Assembly: GCA_963709765.1 (NCBI GenBank)
Contig: CAVPXL010000002.1
Span: forward strand, 1 to 64,000
DNA from: Roseitranquillus sp963709765
GTDB lineage: Bacteria > Pseudomonadota > Alphaproteobacteria > Rhodobacterales > Rhodobacteraceae
Reading direction: 5' to 3'
Length of the DNA: 64,000 nucleotides
Part shown: piece after piece, positions 8,630 to 18,552 of the stretch
Position numbering within the stretch: position 1 is the first letter of the stretch
How the letters are laid out: each line of letters starts with the position of its first letter
Made by a program: the position numbers and the translations under genes
Notes under the pieces: model-generated
The model's input: only the letters and a program-made list of their open reading frames with translations
The model's database searches: none
What the model was told of the DNA's origin: nothing

Positions 8630-9769
8630 TCAGACCCAGGCGCGCCGGCGTGCGCGGTGCGTGGCCAGCCGGGTTCGAACCTCGGCGCCGAGCGGACCCG
8701 GCCGAGGCGCGTCGCGCAGCGTCGTGAACCAGCTCTCCGGTCGCTCCATGTCGAGCCGCCCGGTCCAGCTCAGCGCGCGCAGGATCGCCTCGGCCTGCTG
8801 CGGCAACCGGTCCGGAACCTCGTGCCCGCAAAGTGTGCCCCAGACGCTGGTCCAGCAGCGCGCCACCGACCACGGATTGTAGCCGCCACCGCCCAGCACC
8901 AGAAGCCGGGGCGCGAGGCCGGCCAGCGCCCCGGCCAGCGCACAATGGGCGTTGTTGGACAGGGCCAGCCGCGACAGCGGATCCTCCGTCACCGCATCTG
9001 CGCCGCATTGCAGCACGATCGCCGCGGGCCGATGGTCGCTTGCCAATGGCAGGATCATCTCCTCGAGCGCCGCCTGCATGCCGGTATCGTTGAACTGCGC
9101 CGGCACCGGCAGGTTCCAGACGTTGCCCGCGCCACGATCCTCGATCGCGCCGGTAAACGGCCAGCGCCGTTCCTCGTGCACCGAGATCAGCATCACCTCC
9201 GGATCGTCGGCGAAGGCCGCCTCAACTCCGTCCGGATGATGCGCGTCGATGTCGATGTAGGCGATCCGCCCGATCCCGTGGCGGCGCAGCGACAGGATCG
9301 CGAGCACCGGATCGTTCAGGTAGCAGAACCCGCCGGCGCGATCGGGCATCCCGTGATGGGTGCCGCCGGCGGGATGATGGACGATCCCGGGCCGCGCGAG
9401 CAGCTCGCCGGCCAGCAGCGAGCCTCCGGCCGCGGTCGCCGGACGGCGGAACATCTCCGGATAGACCGGGTTCGACGGCGTGCCCAGACCGTGGCGCAGG
9501 CGGGTTTCGTCGCTGACATGGCCCTCGGCTTCGGCCCGTTGCAGGGCGGCGACGTAGTCGCGCGTGTGAAAGGCGTGCAACGCCGCGGGTTTGGCGCGCG
9601 GAGACGTGATGTAGCTTTCGCCCGGCAACCAGCCCAGCGCCCGCGCGAGGTCGATCACCGTCGAGACCCGCGGGATGCGCAGCGGATGCCGGACGCCAAA
9701 CGACGAATGCCTGTAGATCTCGGCGCCGATGAACCGCGGATCCCGCCTCGCGACCTCGTTCTCACCCAT
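8630..9769 (-). CDS. histone deacetylase family protein (AcuC/acetylpolyamine amidohydrolase-like)
   Basis: The 379-residue protein is a Zn-dependent deacetylase of the HDAC superfamily. The catalytic His pairs are in HHPAGGTHHGM (residues about 131-141), the metal ligands include D175 and H177 in DIDAHHPDGVE, a further ligand Asp is in QCGADAV, and the glycine loop GGGGYNPWSVARCW lies near the C-terminus. Bacterial members remove acetyl groups from acetyl-lysine proteins or polyamines; which applies here is not visible. It starts 250 bases from a divergently transcribed NUDIX gene. There is no signal peptide, so it should be cytoplasmic. Confidence 0.9.
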   Translation of the reverse strand: MGENEVARRDPRFIGAEIYRHSSFGVRHPLRIPRVSTVIDLARALGWLPGESYITSPRAKPAALHAFHTRDYVAALQRAEAEGHVSDETRLRHGLGTPSNPVYPEMFRRPATAAGGSLLAGELLARPGIVHHPAGGTHHGMPDRAGGFCYLNDPVLAILSLRRHGIGRIAYIDIDAHHPDGVEAAFADDPEVMLISVHEERRWPFTGAIEDRGAGNVWNLPVPAQFNDTGMQAALEEMILPLASDHRPAAIVLQCGADAVTEDPLSRLALSNNAHCALAGALAGLAPRLLVLGGGGYNPWSVARCWTSVWGTLCGHEVPDRLPQQAEAILRALSWTGRLDMERPESWFTTLRDAPRPGPLGAEVRTRLATHRARRRAWV

Positions 9770-10018
9770 CGGCCACCCTCTTCAGCCCCCGCCGTCACAG
9801 ATCGCCGCCGATGCCGCGCGTCACAGGGCGCATGATGTCGCAGAGCCGTCGCGCGGATCGCGAGCCTTCTTGAGAAGTCGCGGATTCGGAGGGACTTTTC
9901 CCCGCGAGATTGAAATGTTAAGCTCTCCTTCACGACAACGGAAGATTGTCGGCGGGCGCTTGTCCGCAGCTGAGCAGAACCCCGGGTGGAGCCCTCCTTG
10001 AAGTACCAGCAGCAGCCC

Positions 10019-10459
10019 ATGAACCTGTCCCCGGCCCGCAAGCGCGACGTCCGGACCCAGTTCGGCGCCCTGTGCTGGCGCGAGCGCAAGGGAGAGGTTC
10101 AGATCCTGCTGATAACCAGCCGGCGCCAGAAGCGCTGGGTAACGCCGAAGGGGTGGCCGATGGACGGCCAGACCCCGGCCGGCGCGGCCGAGCGCGAGGC
10201 GTGGGAGGAAGCGGGCGTCGAGGGCAACATCCGCTCCCAGTGCATCGGGATCTTTCACTACGTGAAGGACGACGAGGACGATCTGCCCTGCATCGTCGCC
10301 ATCTTCCCTCTCAAGGTGAAGCGGCTCGTCAAGGATTGGCCCGAGAGGGACGAACGCCGGCGGCGCTGGTTCACGCCCCGCGACGCGGCGGCCGCCGTGA
10401 ACGAGCCCGAGTTGAGCTCCATCCTGCGGAACTTCGATCCGCGCACGACACTTACCTGA
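10019..10459 (+). CDS. NUDIX hydrolase
   Basis: This is a short NUDIX protein of the diphosphoinositol-polyphosphate phosphohydrolase-like type. The Nudix box reads GWPMDGQTPAGAAEREAWEE followed by AGV. It keeps the REAWEEAG metal-binding helix, but the first Glu of the classical GX5E pattern is Gln here. The ATG at 10019 (MNLSPARKRDVRTQFGALCW) is preferred, giving 146 residues; an in-frame GTG at 9986 would add 11, and neither has a clear ribosome site. It probably hydrolyses a nucleoside-diphosphate-linked substrate, which is unknown. A DUF1178 gene follows 87 bases downstream on the same strand. Confidence 0.85.
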   Translation: MNLSPARKRDVRTQFGALCWRERKGEVQILLITSRRQKRWVTPKGWPMDGQTPAGAAEREAWEEAGVEGNIRSQCIGIFHYVKDDEDDLPCIVAIFPLKVKRLVKDWPERDERRRRWFTPRDAAAAVNEPELSSILRNFDPRTTLT

Positions 10460-10546
10460 CAAGCACCCGCAGGCACGGGAACGGCGCATCCCCAGCCGCG
10501 CGCCCCGGTGCCTGTCCCTGCGTCAGAGAAACACGGGACCTGAGGC

Positions 10547-10987
10547 ATGATCCGCTTCGCCCTCAAATGCGCCAACGCGCACGATTTCGACAGCTGGTTC
10601 GCGTCAGCGGCCGCGTTCGACCGTCTGAAGGCGGCCGGCGGCCTCGCCTGCCCCGATTGCGGTTCGTCGATCGTCGAAAAGGCCGTCATGGCGCCCCGCG
10701 TCTCGGTCTCGACGCCCGCTCAGCCGTCATCCGCACGGTCCCTGCGGGAAATGCCCCCGGAGGGCGCGATGCGGCAGGACGTTCTCGAGCGACTGCGCCG
10801 GGAGGTCGAGCGGAAGGCGGAATATGTCGGGCGCGATTTCGCCGACGAGGCGCGCGCCATTCACAACGACGAAGCGCCCGCGCGCTCGATCTGGGGCGAG
10901 GCGCGCGGGGACGAGGCCCGGGCGCTGATCGAGGACGGCGTGCCGGTCGCGCCCCTGCCCTTCAAGCCCACGCGAAAGCTGAACTGA
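10547..10987 (+). CDS. DUF1178 family protein
   Basis: The 146-residue protein matches the DUF1178 family, widespread in alphaproteobacteria and of unknown function. It opens MIRFALKCANAHDFDSWF and carries a single CPDCG knuckle at about residues 35-39, with one further Cys (C8) that could complete a metal site. The rest is charged, with HNDEAPARSIWGEA and EDGVPVAPLPF near the end, both typical of the family. GAGG lies before the ATG. It is probably co-transcribed with the NUDIX gene and ends at a strong bidirectional terminator. Confidence 0.9.
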   Translation: MIRFALKCANAHDFDSWFASAAAFDRLKAAGGLACPDCGSSIVEKAVMAPRVSVSTPAQPSSARSLREMPPEGAMRQDVLERLRREVERKAEYVGRDFADEARAIHNDEAPARSIWGEARGDEARALIEDGVPVAPLPFKPTRKLN

Positions 10988-10988
10988 A

Positions 10989-11013
10989 ACGGGCGCCCGC
11001 ATGGGGCGCCCGT
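10989..11013. terminator. bidirectional terminator hairpin
   Basis: A perfect 10-base inverted repeat, ACGGGCGCCC / GGGCGCCCGT, with a short loop lies between the convergent DUF1178 gene and the GWEEF chemoreceptor. It sits one base past the first stop and eight bases before the second. Confidence 0.75.
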
Positions 11014-11020
11014 TCCGGTT

Positions 11021-12916
11021 TCAGAATTCTTCCCAACCGTCGGTCGAAGCGACCGGGGCCGGCGCGGCTGCGCTCGCCCGTGCCGACGACGCCTTTGCCA
11101 CCGGCCTGGCGGGCGCGGGTCGCGGCGCCACTTTCGCCGGAGCCGCCAGCGGCGTGGGTCGCAAGGCCGCCTTGGCCGGAGCCGGCGCGTTCGCCGCGGG
11201 CTTCACGGCCGGGCGGCGCAGGGCGGTCACCGTGGCCGTCTCGCGGCCCGTCTGGAACCGCGCCATCGTCTCGTTGAGACGCTCCGCCTCGGCCGTGAGG
11301 GCCTGGCTCGCGGCGCTGGTCTCTTCGAACATCGCGGCGTTCTGTTGCGTCACCTGGTCGAGCTGCAGCATGGCGGTGTTGATCTCGCCGATGCTCGTCG
11401 ACTGCTCTTCGGCCGAGCTTGCAATGGCCGAGACATGGTCGGCGATGTCGCTGACCGACGCCATCATCTTCTTCAGGGCGTCACCGGCCTGACCGACCAG
11501 CGAGACGCCGCGGTTGACGTGCTCGCCGCTGGTCGAGATCAGCGTGTTGATCTCGCGCGCCGCATCCGACGAGCGCTGCGCCAGGGCCCGGACCTCGGAG
11601 GCCACGACCGCGAAGCCGCGCCCCGCATCGCCCGCCCGCGCCGCCTCGACGCCCGCGTTCAGCGCCAGCAGGTTGGTCTGGAACGCGATGTCGTCGATGA
11701 CCGAGATGATCTTGGTGATCTGCTCGGAAGACGTCTCGATCTCGCTCATGGCCGACACCGCCTGCTGCACGACCTGACCGGAGGATTCCGCGTCGGAATG
11801 CGCGCCCCGCACGACCTCGTTGGCCCGGCGCGCGCCCTCGGCCGATTCCCTCACGCCTGTCGAGATCTGCGAGATGCTCGCCGTGGTCTGCTCCAGCGTC
11901 GCGGCCTGGGTCTCGGTGCGGCGGGCAAGATCCTCGCTGGCGCCCGAGATCTCCTTGGCGTCGTTCATGATCGCGCCGGCGTTGTCGAGCACGGTGTCGA
12001 TCGCCTCGCGCAGGCCCTTGACCGCCGAATTGAAGTCCTGACGCAGATCTTCGTACTGCGCCGCGAAGGCCTCGTCGATCGACGCGCTCAGATCCCGGTT
12101 CGAAAGCTTCCTGAGCCCCTCGCGCAGCGCTTCCACGACCTTGACCTGCTCGGCCTCGATCCGGGCGCGCGCATCGCGCTCACGGGTTTCGGTCTCGCGG
12201 GCCTGAAGATCGGCGGCGCGCGCCTTCTCGGTTTCGGCCTCGGCGGTGGCGCGGGCGCTTTCGGCCGCATCGCTCGACTGCCGCGCTTCGGCCAGAGCCG
12301 TTTCGGTGGCCCTGGCGGAATCCTCGGCACGCGCCAGGGCGTCCTGCGCCTCGGTCGATGCCGCACGAAGCTGCTCCTGGATCGCGACGCTGGCGGCATC
12401 CATGCGGTTGCCGTGGCGGATGGCAAGCCAGAGCACCGCCGCCTCGACGACGACGATGGCGCCGTGCAGCACCGTCCGCTCGATGTTCAGCATCAAGTCG
12501 GCCGACGGATAGAGCAACGCCGGAAGCGCGATCGACAGGGCGAGGTGATGCACGGCGATGGCCGCGGCGCTGGCGACGATGACCTTGGCGTCCGACATCG
12601 CCATCGTCACGGCGAGCAGCGCGAAGAACAGCATGTGGCTGTCGAGCTGCCAGGGATGACCGGCGAGCGAGGCGGTGATGGCGATCGCCTGACCGGTCAG
12701 CGCAAGACCCACGGCGATCCGACCGACGTCGGATCTCGCCCGCCCGCCCAGATTGCCGAGGACGGCAAAGAGCGTGCTGGCCAGCGCCACGGCCACCGGG
12801 CCGTTGCCGGCAAGCCACGCGGTCAGCGGCGCCACCGGAACCAGCAGCCAGCTCGCCAGAGCGATCCGCCGGGCGGCCAGGTCCCGTGCAGCGATGAAGC
12901 CTTCGGATTGAATCAT
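11021..12916 (-). CDS. methyl-accepting chemotaxis protein with multi-pass membrane sensor and C-terminal GWEEF
   Basis: The 631-residue chemoreceptor has no large periplasmic domain. Its first about 170 residues form several membrane segments (including VASAAAIAVHHLALSIALPA). These are followed by an Ala/Glu/Arg coiled coil (about 185-260), a short HAMP-like stretch (DLSASIDEAFAAQYEDLRQD), and the methyl-accepting domain with the hairpin tip FQTNLLALNAGVEAARAGDA. An about 70-residue Ala/Pro linker leads to the terminal pentapeptide GWEEF, the kind of tether that recruits methyltransferase and methylesterase in rhodobacteria. The sensor probably responds to a membrane or intracellular signal. 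Its ATG overlaps the end of the upstream small secreted-protein gene by four bases, indicating translational coupling. Confidence 0.93.
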   Translation of the reverse strand: MIQSEGFIAARDLAARRIALASWLLVPVAPLTAWLAGNGPVAVALASTLFAVLGNLGGRARSDVGRIAVGLALTGQAIAITASLAGHPWQLDSHMLFFALLAVTMAMSDAKVIVASAAAIAVHHLALSIALPALLYPSADLMLNIERTVLHGAIVVVEAAVLWLAIRHGNRMDAASVAIQEQLRAASTEAQDALARAEDSARATETALAEARQSSDAAESARATAEAETEKARAADLQARETETRERDARARIEAEQVKVVEALREGLRKLSNRDLSASIDEAFAAQYEDLRQDFNSAVKGLREAIDTVLDNAGAIMNDAKEISGASEDLARRTETQAATLEQTTASISQISTGVRESAEGARRANEVVRGAHSDAESSGQVVQQAVSAMSEIETSSEQITKIISVIDDIAFQTNLLALNAGVEAARAGDAGRGFAVVASEVRALAQRSSDAAREINTLISTSGEHVNRGVSLVGQAGDALKKMMASVSDIADHVSAIASSAEEQSTSIGEINTAMLQLDQVTQQNAAMFEETSAASQALTAEAERLNETMARFQTGRETATVTALRRPAVKPAANAPAPAKAALRPTPLAAPAKVAPRPAPARPVAKASSARASAAAPAPVASTDGWEEF

Positions 12917-13212
12917 TTTTCCACTCCACAGATCGAGGCCAGCAGGCGCCCGTCAAGAACCATCCAAGCCCCGCGAGCCATCAGGGCCGCGGCGAAATCT
13001 CCGTCGTCCGAGACCGCCAGACTTCCCAGGGGGGCGCTGCGCGGTCCCACGGGGGCGCCCCCCGCGCTTAAGATCAGCGCATCCCGGTCGGTCCAGGGTG
13101 CCGCCACGACCAGCATCACGTCGCCGCCCACCGGATGCGCCGACGCAAGCGCCAGCACCGGCCCGGCAAGACCGGTCGCAACGATCAGAAACAGGATTCG
13201 AAGACTGCGCAT
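12913..13212 (-). CDS. small exported protein of unknown function coupled to chemoreceptor
   Basis: The 99-residue product begins with a signal peptide or membrane anchor (MRSLRILFLIVATGLAGPVL). It continues as a short domain with APWTDRDALILSAGGAPVGP and ends in LDGRLLASICGVEK, with one Cys. I do not recognise a family. The ATG at 13212 has GAGGGG just upstream; an in-frame GTG at 13224 is an alternative. The stop overlaps the chemoreceptor start by four bases, so the two proteins are made together; a role in ligand presentation or receptor maturation is a guess from this coupling. Confidence 0.65.
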   Translation of the reverse strand: MRSLRILFLIVATGLAGPVLALASAHPVGGDVMLVVAAPWTDRDALILSAGGAPVGPRSAPLGSLAVSDDGDFAAALMARGAWMVLDGRLLASICGVEK

Positions 13213-13419
13213 CGCCCCTCGCACGAACTCCCGAGCGATCTACGAGAGAGCGATTGCCGCAATGTTAACGGGCGCGGGTTGCCGGCCGGAATCCGCGCCC
13301 GTCGCCCGCGCATCGCCGCCCTGCGGGAAGCCGGCGAAAGCTCCCCGGGCCCGCCCTGCCCTTGCCCTGCCGGGCGCGCTCGACTAAGGCACCGCCCGAA
13401 CGGGACGGGGACGCGCGCT

Positions 13420-14655
<1,236 letters not shown>

Positions 14656-14692
14656 CCGGGGCGACCTGACGACGCAGCCGTGACGGGGAGCC

Positions 14693-16933
14693 ATGGCCGA
14701 CACCGAAAGCGAGAGCCGCAGGCTCCTCGGCCGCCTGCGCGAGGCGCTGGCCGAGGACCGCGCCGGTCAGGACCGGCTCAACCGGGTCGTGGAGATCATC
14801 GCCGAGAGCATGGCGACCGAGGTCTGCTCGATCTACCTCTTCCGCGACCCCGAAACCCTTGAACTCTCGGCCAGCGAGGGCCTTGCCGCCGAAGCCGTCC
14901 ACCAGACCCGGATGCGTCTCGGCGAGGGCCTCGTGGGCCAGGTCGCCCGCACCGCGCGCCTGATCAACACCGCCGACGCCCCCGCCGCGCGCGGGTTCCG
15001 CTACATGCCCGAGACCGGCGAGGAACGCTATTCGTCGTTCCTCGGCATCCCGATCCAGCGCCTTGGCGAACGTCTCGGCGTGCTCGTCGTGCAGTCCAAG
15101 GAAGCGCGCGAATTCTCAGACGATGCCGTCTACGCGCTCGAGGTCGTGGCGATGGTCCTCGCCGAGATGACCGAGCTCGGCGCCTTCGTCGGCGAAGGCG
15201 AGACCCTGCGCGCCCTGCACAAGCGCCCGGCCGTCTTCCGCGGCGTCGTCGGACAGGAGGGCACGGCGGCGGGCCGCGTCTGGCTCCACGAGCCGCGCGT
15301 CGTCGTCACCCAGCCCATCGCCGAGGACCCCGACGAGGAGCGCCGCCGCCTGAGCGAGTCGGTGAACGAGCTGCGTCTTTCCGTCGACGGCATGCTCGAC
15401 GGCGCCGACACCGGCGACAAGGAGCACCGCCAGGTCCTCGAAGCCTACCGCATGTTCGCCAATTCCCGCTCCTGGCTGCGCCGGATGGAAGAGGATATCG
15501 ACCGCGGCCTCTCCGCCGAAGCCGCCGTGGAAAAGGAGCAATCCGCCGCCCGCGCGCGCCTGAGCCAGGTTCCCGACCCCTATTTCCGCGAGCGCCTGCA
15601 CGACCTCGACGACCTGTCGAACCGCCTCCTGCGCATCCTCACCGGCCAGGGCTCGGACACCGGCGCCGAATTGCCAGACAACCCGATCCTCGTGGCGCGC
15701 AACATCGGCCCCGGCGAACTGCTCGAATACGGCCGCAGCCTGCGCGGTGTGGTGCTGGAAGAGGGGTCGGTCGGCAGCCACGCCTCGGTCGTGGCCCGCG
15801 CCTGGGCGATCCCGCTCGTGCTGAACGCGGCCGGCATCACCACCGAAGCGCTCAACGGCGATCAGATCCTGGTGGACGGCGACCAGGGCATCGTCCACCT
15901 GCGCCCCGAGGACAGCATCGTCGACGCCTTCCGCGACAAGATGGCGATGCAGGCCGAGGCGCAGAAACGCTATGCCGGCCTGCGCGACAAGCCGGCGCAG
16001 ACGCTCTGCGGCACCACCATCCAGATGCACATGAACGCGGGCATCATGGCCGACCTGCCCAGCCTCAAGAGCTCGGGCGCCGAGGGCGTCGGCCTGTTCC
16101 GCACCGAGCTGCAGTTCCTGGCGCGCAACAAGGTGCCCCGCCGGGGCGAGCTGGCGGCGCTCTACAACCGGGTCCTGGAAGCCGCCAACGGCAAGCGGGT
16201 GGTCTTTCGCACCCTCGACATCGGCTCCGACAAGGTGCTGCCCTACATGAAGCCCCAGGACGAGCCCAACCCCGCCATGGGCTGGCGCGCGATCCGCGTC
16301 GGGCTCGACAAGAAGGGCGTCATGCGCATGCAGCTCCAGGCGCTGATCCGCGCCGCCGACGGCCGCCCGCTCACCGTCATGTTCCCCTTCATCGCCCAGT
16401 TCGAGGAGTTCAAGGAGGCGCGACAGCATCTCCTCGACGAGCTGGAGCGCGAGGACAAGCTCGGCCACGTCCTGCCGGCAAAGGTCGAGATCGGCGCGAT
16501 GCTGGAGACCCCCTCGATGGCCTTCGCGCCGCGCCAGTTCTTCGAGATGGCCGATTTCGTCTCCATCGGCGGCAACGACCTCAAGCAGTTCTTCTTCGCC
16601 GCCGACCGCGAGAACGAGCGCGTGCGCCGCCGCTACGATTCGCTCAACGTCAGCTACCTCACCCTGATCGAGACGGTGGTGGTGCGCTGCCTCGGCACCG
16701 GCACGCCGCTCAGCTTCTGCGGCGAGGATGCGGGCCGCCCCGTCGAGGCGGTCTGTCTTGCCGCCATGGGCCTGCGGGCGCTGTCGATGCGCCCGGCTTC
16801 CATCGGCCCGGTCAAGAGCCTGCTGCGCCGCATCGATCTCGGCGAGGCCAAGAAGGTCATCGATGCCGCCCGCGTCAGCGGCGAGCAGACCGTGCGCCCC
16901 GCCATCATGGACTTCCTGCGCCGCGCCGCATGA
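14693..16933 (+). CDS. ptsP: phosphoenolpyruvate--protein phosphotransferase, nitrogen PTS (EI-Ntr) with GAF domain
   Basis: The 746-residue protein is enzyme I of the regulatory nitrogen phosphotransferase system, which passes phosphate from PEP to NPr and EIIA-Ntr. An N-terminal GAF domain (about residues 1-165) could bind glutamine or another signal. It is followed by the phospho-histidine domain with the active His at about 363 (GSVGSHASVVARAWAIP) and the PEP-binding barrel (GVGLFRTELQFL, RTLDIGSDKVLPYM, SIGGNDLKQFFFAADRENE, LSFCGEDAG). GGGGAG precedes the ATG. It follows lysC by 37 bases and is probably co-transcribed. It usually tunes nitrogen and potassium responses. Confidence 0.96.
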   Translation: MADTESESRRLLGRLREALAEDRAGQDRLNRVVEIIAESMATEVCSIYLFRDPETLELSASEGLAAEAVHQTRMRLGEGLVGQVARTARLINTADAPAARGFRYMPETGEERYSSFLGIPIQRLGERLGVLVVQSKEAREFSDDAVYALEVVAMVLAEMTELGAFVGEGETLRALHKRPAVFRGVVGQEGTAAGRVWLHEPRVVVTQPIAEDPDEERRRLSESVNELRLSVDGMLDGADTGDKEHRQVLEAYRMFANSRSWLRRMEEDIDRGLSAEAAVEKEQSAARARLSQVPDPYFRERLHDLDDLSNRLLRILTGQGSDTGAELPDNPILVARNIGPGELLEYGRSLRGVVLEEGSVGSHASVVARAWAIPLVLNAAGITTEALNGDQILVDGDQGIVHLRPEDSIVDAFRDKMAMQAEAQKRYAGLRDKPAQTLCGTTIQMHMNAGIMADLPSLKSSGAEGVGLFRTELQFLARNKVPRRGELAALYNRVLEAANGKRVVFRTLDIGSDKVLPYMKPQDEPNPAMGWRAIRVGLDKKGVMRMQLQALIRAADGRPLTVMFPFIAQFEEFKEARQHLLDELEREDKLGHVLPAKVEIGAMLETPSMAFAPRQFFEMADFVSIGGNDLKQFFFAADRENERVRRRYDSLNVSYLTLIETVVVRCLGTGTPLSFCGEDAGRPVEAVCLAAMGLRALSMRPASIGPVKSLLRRIDLGEAKKVIDAARVSGEQTVRPAIMDFLRRAA

Positions 16934-17036
16934 CACCGGCGCGACCCGTCAGGCGCCCCGGCCCCGGCACCGCAACCGCCTCCCCGCGCAGGGGCGCCGC
17001 CGTCACGACCCGAACCGCCGCCGCGCCGACGCAAAT

Positions 17037-17939
17037 TCACCCGGTCCCGCCTCGCCAGAGCCCCGCGCCCGGCGGCACGAGACAGGTCGGTCCCAGCGCC
17101 CGCACCCGCGCGCCCGACCCGATCTTGAACCGCGCCAGCCCCGGCGCCGCCTCGGTATCCACCGTCCCCAGATCGAGGCGCGCGATTCCCTCCGCCGCCA
17201 GCGCGTTCGCCGCCTCCCAGAGACAGAGCTGGTGCGCCGACACCTTGCGGCCCGCCTCGCCCGACCAGCCGATCTGATAGGTGGCGACCCGCCCGTGCAG
17301 CAGGAACAGCATCGCCGCCAGCCGCTCGTCGCCCCGCCACACCGACTGCACACGGATCCGCCCCCCCCGCTCGTGCCAGAGGCGCGACATCCGCGCGGGC
17401 CAGCCGCGATAGCCCCGCGCCCGCGCCTGCCTGGCCTCCTCCTCCAGAAGCCAGCCGTAGCGTTCGGGGCGCCGGTCCTCGCGCTTCAGCGCCAGGCCGC
17501 TGCGCCAGGCACGGTTCAGCCGGTTGCGCCACTTGCCATGCATCGCGGCCAGTCGCACCGCCTCGGACTGGCTCAGGTCGATCTCGGCCAGATGCGCCGG
17601 CGTCATCAGCGGCACCAGCCCGCGCCCGCGCCCCGCATCCGGCGTCACCACCAGAACCCGCGCCCGCCCCCCCGCCAGCGACCGCCCGAGCGCCGCCAGC
17701 GCCCGCGTCGAGACCGGTTCCGGGCCCGGCCCGCGCGAAACCAGCGACAGCGCGACCGGCCCCACCCGCCGCGTCGCCACCTGCGCCAACGCCCGCGCCG
17801 CACCCTCGTCGTCAAGAACACGACGCTCGATCCGCGCGCCGAACGCCGCCATCACCTCGCCCCAGGCCCATGTCTGCTGCAATGGCGCCGCCTGTGTCAG
17901 CGGCTCCCAGTCCGGGCGGTCGATTTCCTTCCAGCGCAT
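17037..17939 (-). CDS. GNAT/FemAB-like acyltransferase (BioF2-like)
   Basis: The 300-residue protein resembles the FemAB/BioF2-like acyltransferase superfamily, with tandem GNAT folds. The motif HGKWRNRLNRAWRSGL in the middle and YQIGWSGEAGRKVSAHQLCL followed by EAANALAAEGIARLDLGTVD in the second half are characteristic. Members transfer aminoacyl or acyl groups, some in peptidoglycan cross-bridge formation, but the substrate here cannot be inferred. No signal peptide is present. Its start faces a 50-residue membrane protein gene across 27 bases; its stop lies about 100 bases from the convergent ptsP stop. Confidence 0.75.
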   Translation of the reverse strand: MRWKEIDRPDWEPLTQAAPLQQTWAWGEVMAAFGARIERRVLDDEGAARALAQVATRRVGPVALSLVSRGPGPEPVSTRALAALGRSLAGGRARVLVVTPDAGRGRGLVPLMTPAHLAEIDLSQSEAVRLAAMHGKWRNRLNRAWRSGLALKREDRRPERYGWLLEEEARQARARGYRGWPARMSRLWHERGGRIRVQSVWRGDERLAAMLFLLHGRVATYQIGWSGEAGRKVSAHQLCLWEAANALAAEGIARLDLGTVDTEAAPGLARFKIGSGARVRALGPTCLVPPGAGLWRGGTG

Positions 17940-17966
17940 CGGCTACACTAGGGGCGGGAGGACGCG

Positions 17967-18119
17967 ATGCGAAAGCGACGCCGCAACGATATTCACGGCA
18001 TTGAGGCGCCGGGGCCGCGACCCACACCGCAGGCCGCGCTGCTCCTCGCGCTGTTCATCAGCCTGCTGTTCCTGATCGGGCTCGGCCTGTGGCAACTGGC
18101 CGTCATGGCCCTCGCCTGA
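17967..18119 (+). CDS. 50-residue single-pass membrane microprotein
   Basis: The product starts MRKRRRNDIHG, is basic for about 22 residues, and then has one strong membrane segment (ALLLALFISLLFLIGLGLWQ) ending LAVMALA. GGGAGG lies nine bases before the ATG, and third positions are nearly all G or C, as in neighbouring genes, so it looks genuinely coding. The basic N-terminus predicts the N-in orientation. It is divergent from the FemAB-like gene. I recognise no family and can assign no function. Confidence 0.65.
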   Translation: MRKRRRNDIHGIEAPGPRPTPQAALLLALFISLLFLIGLGLWQLAVMALA

Positions 18120-18146
18120 TCCCAAGCCGCGCGGCGACCCGTGGCC

Positions 18147-18410
18147 TCAGTCGCCGTCGGACGGCGCGGTGCCGGCCTCGCGCAGGATCTGCTCGATACG
18201 CTCGGACTTCTCCGACGCGCTCTCGGTGCCGGTCGCCACGAGATAAAGCTCGTCGAGCTGCGCCTCGGTCAGGGTGTCGACATCCACATCGGTGTCGGTC
18301 GTGCGCAGGATATCCTCGACGGCGGCGCGCATCTGGTCCGACTGGGCCGACGCACCGCTCGCGAAGAGCGCGGTGGCAACAAGCGTGGCTGCGACAAGAA
18401 ATGGTTTCAT
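18147..18410 (-). CDS. small exported acidic protein, unknown function
   Basis: The 87-residue product has a clear signal peptide (MKPFLVAATLVATALFASGA, cleavage near ASAQ). The mature part is about 64 residues, acidic and probably helical, with DTDVDVDTLTEAQLDELYLV and ERIEQILREAGTAPSDGD. AAGGAG is placed ten bases before this ATG, which is why I reject the longer frame with an Arg-rich leader. The gene stands alone between the 50-residue membrane protein (convergent) and the EcsC-family gene. Similar short periplasmic proteins occur in Rhodobacteraceae without known function. Confidence 0.75.
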   Translation of the reverse strand: MKPFLVAATLVATALFASGASAQSDQMRAAVEDILRTTDTDVDVDTLTEAQLDELYLVATGTESASEKSERIEQILREAGTAPSDGD

Positions 18411-18552
18411 CGGTCTGATCTCCTTTGCATTCGGGGATTCCGGGCGACGCCGGACACCCCCCCGGGCTCGACCGGTCCGGCCGCCCGCTTTTGCCGCACG
18501 AAAGGAGGCAACGCCCCCGCTGCGACGCCCCGGACAGGCGGTCCGCCAGGGC

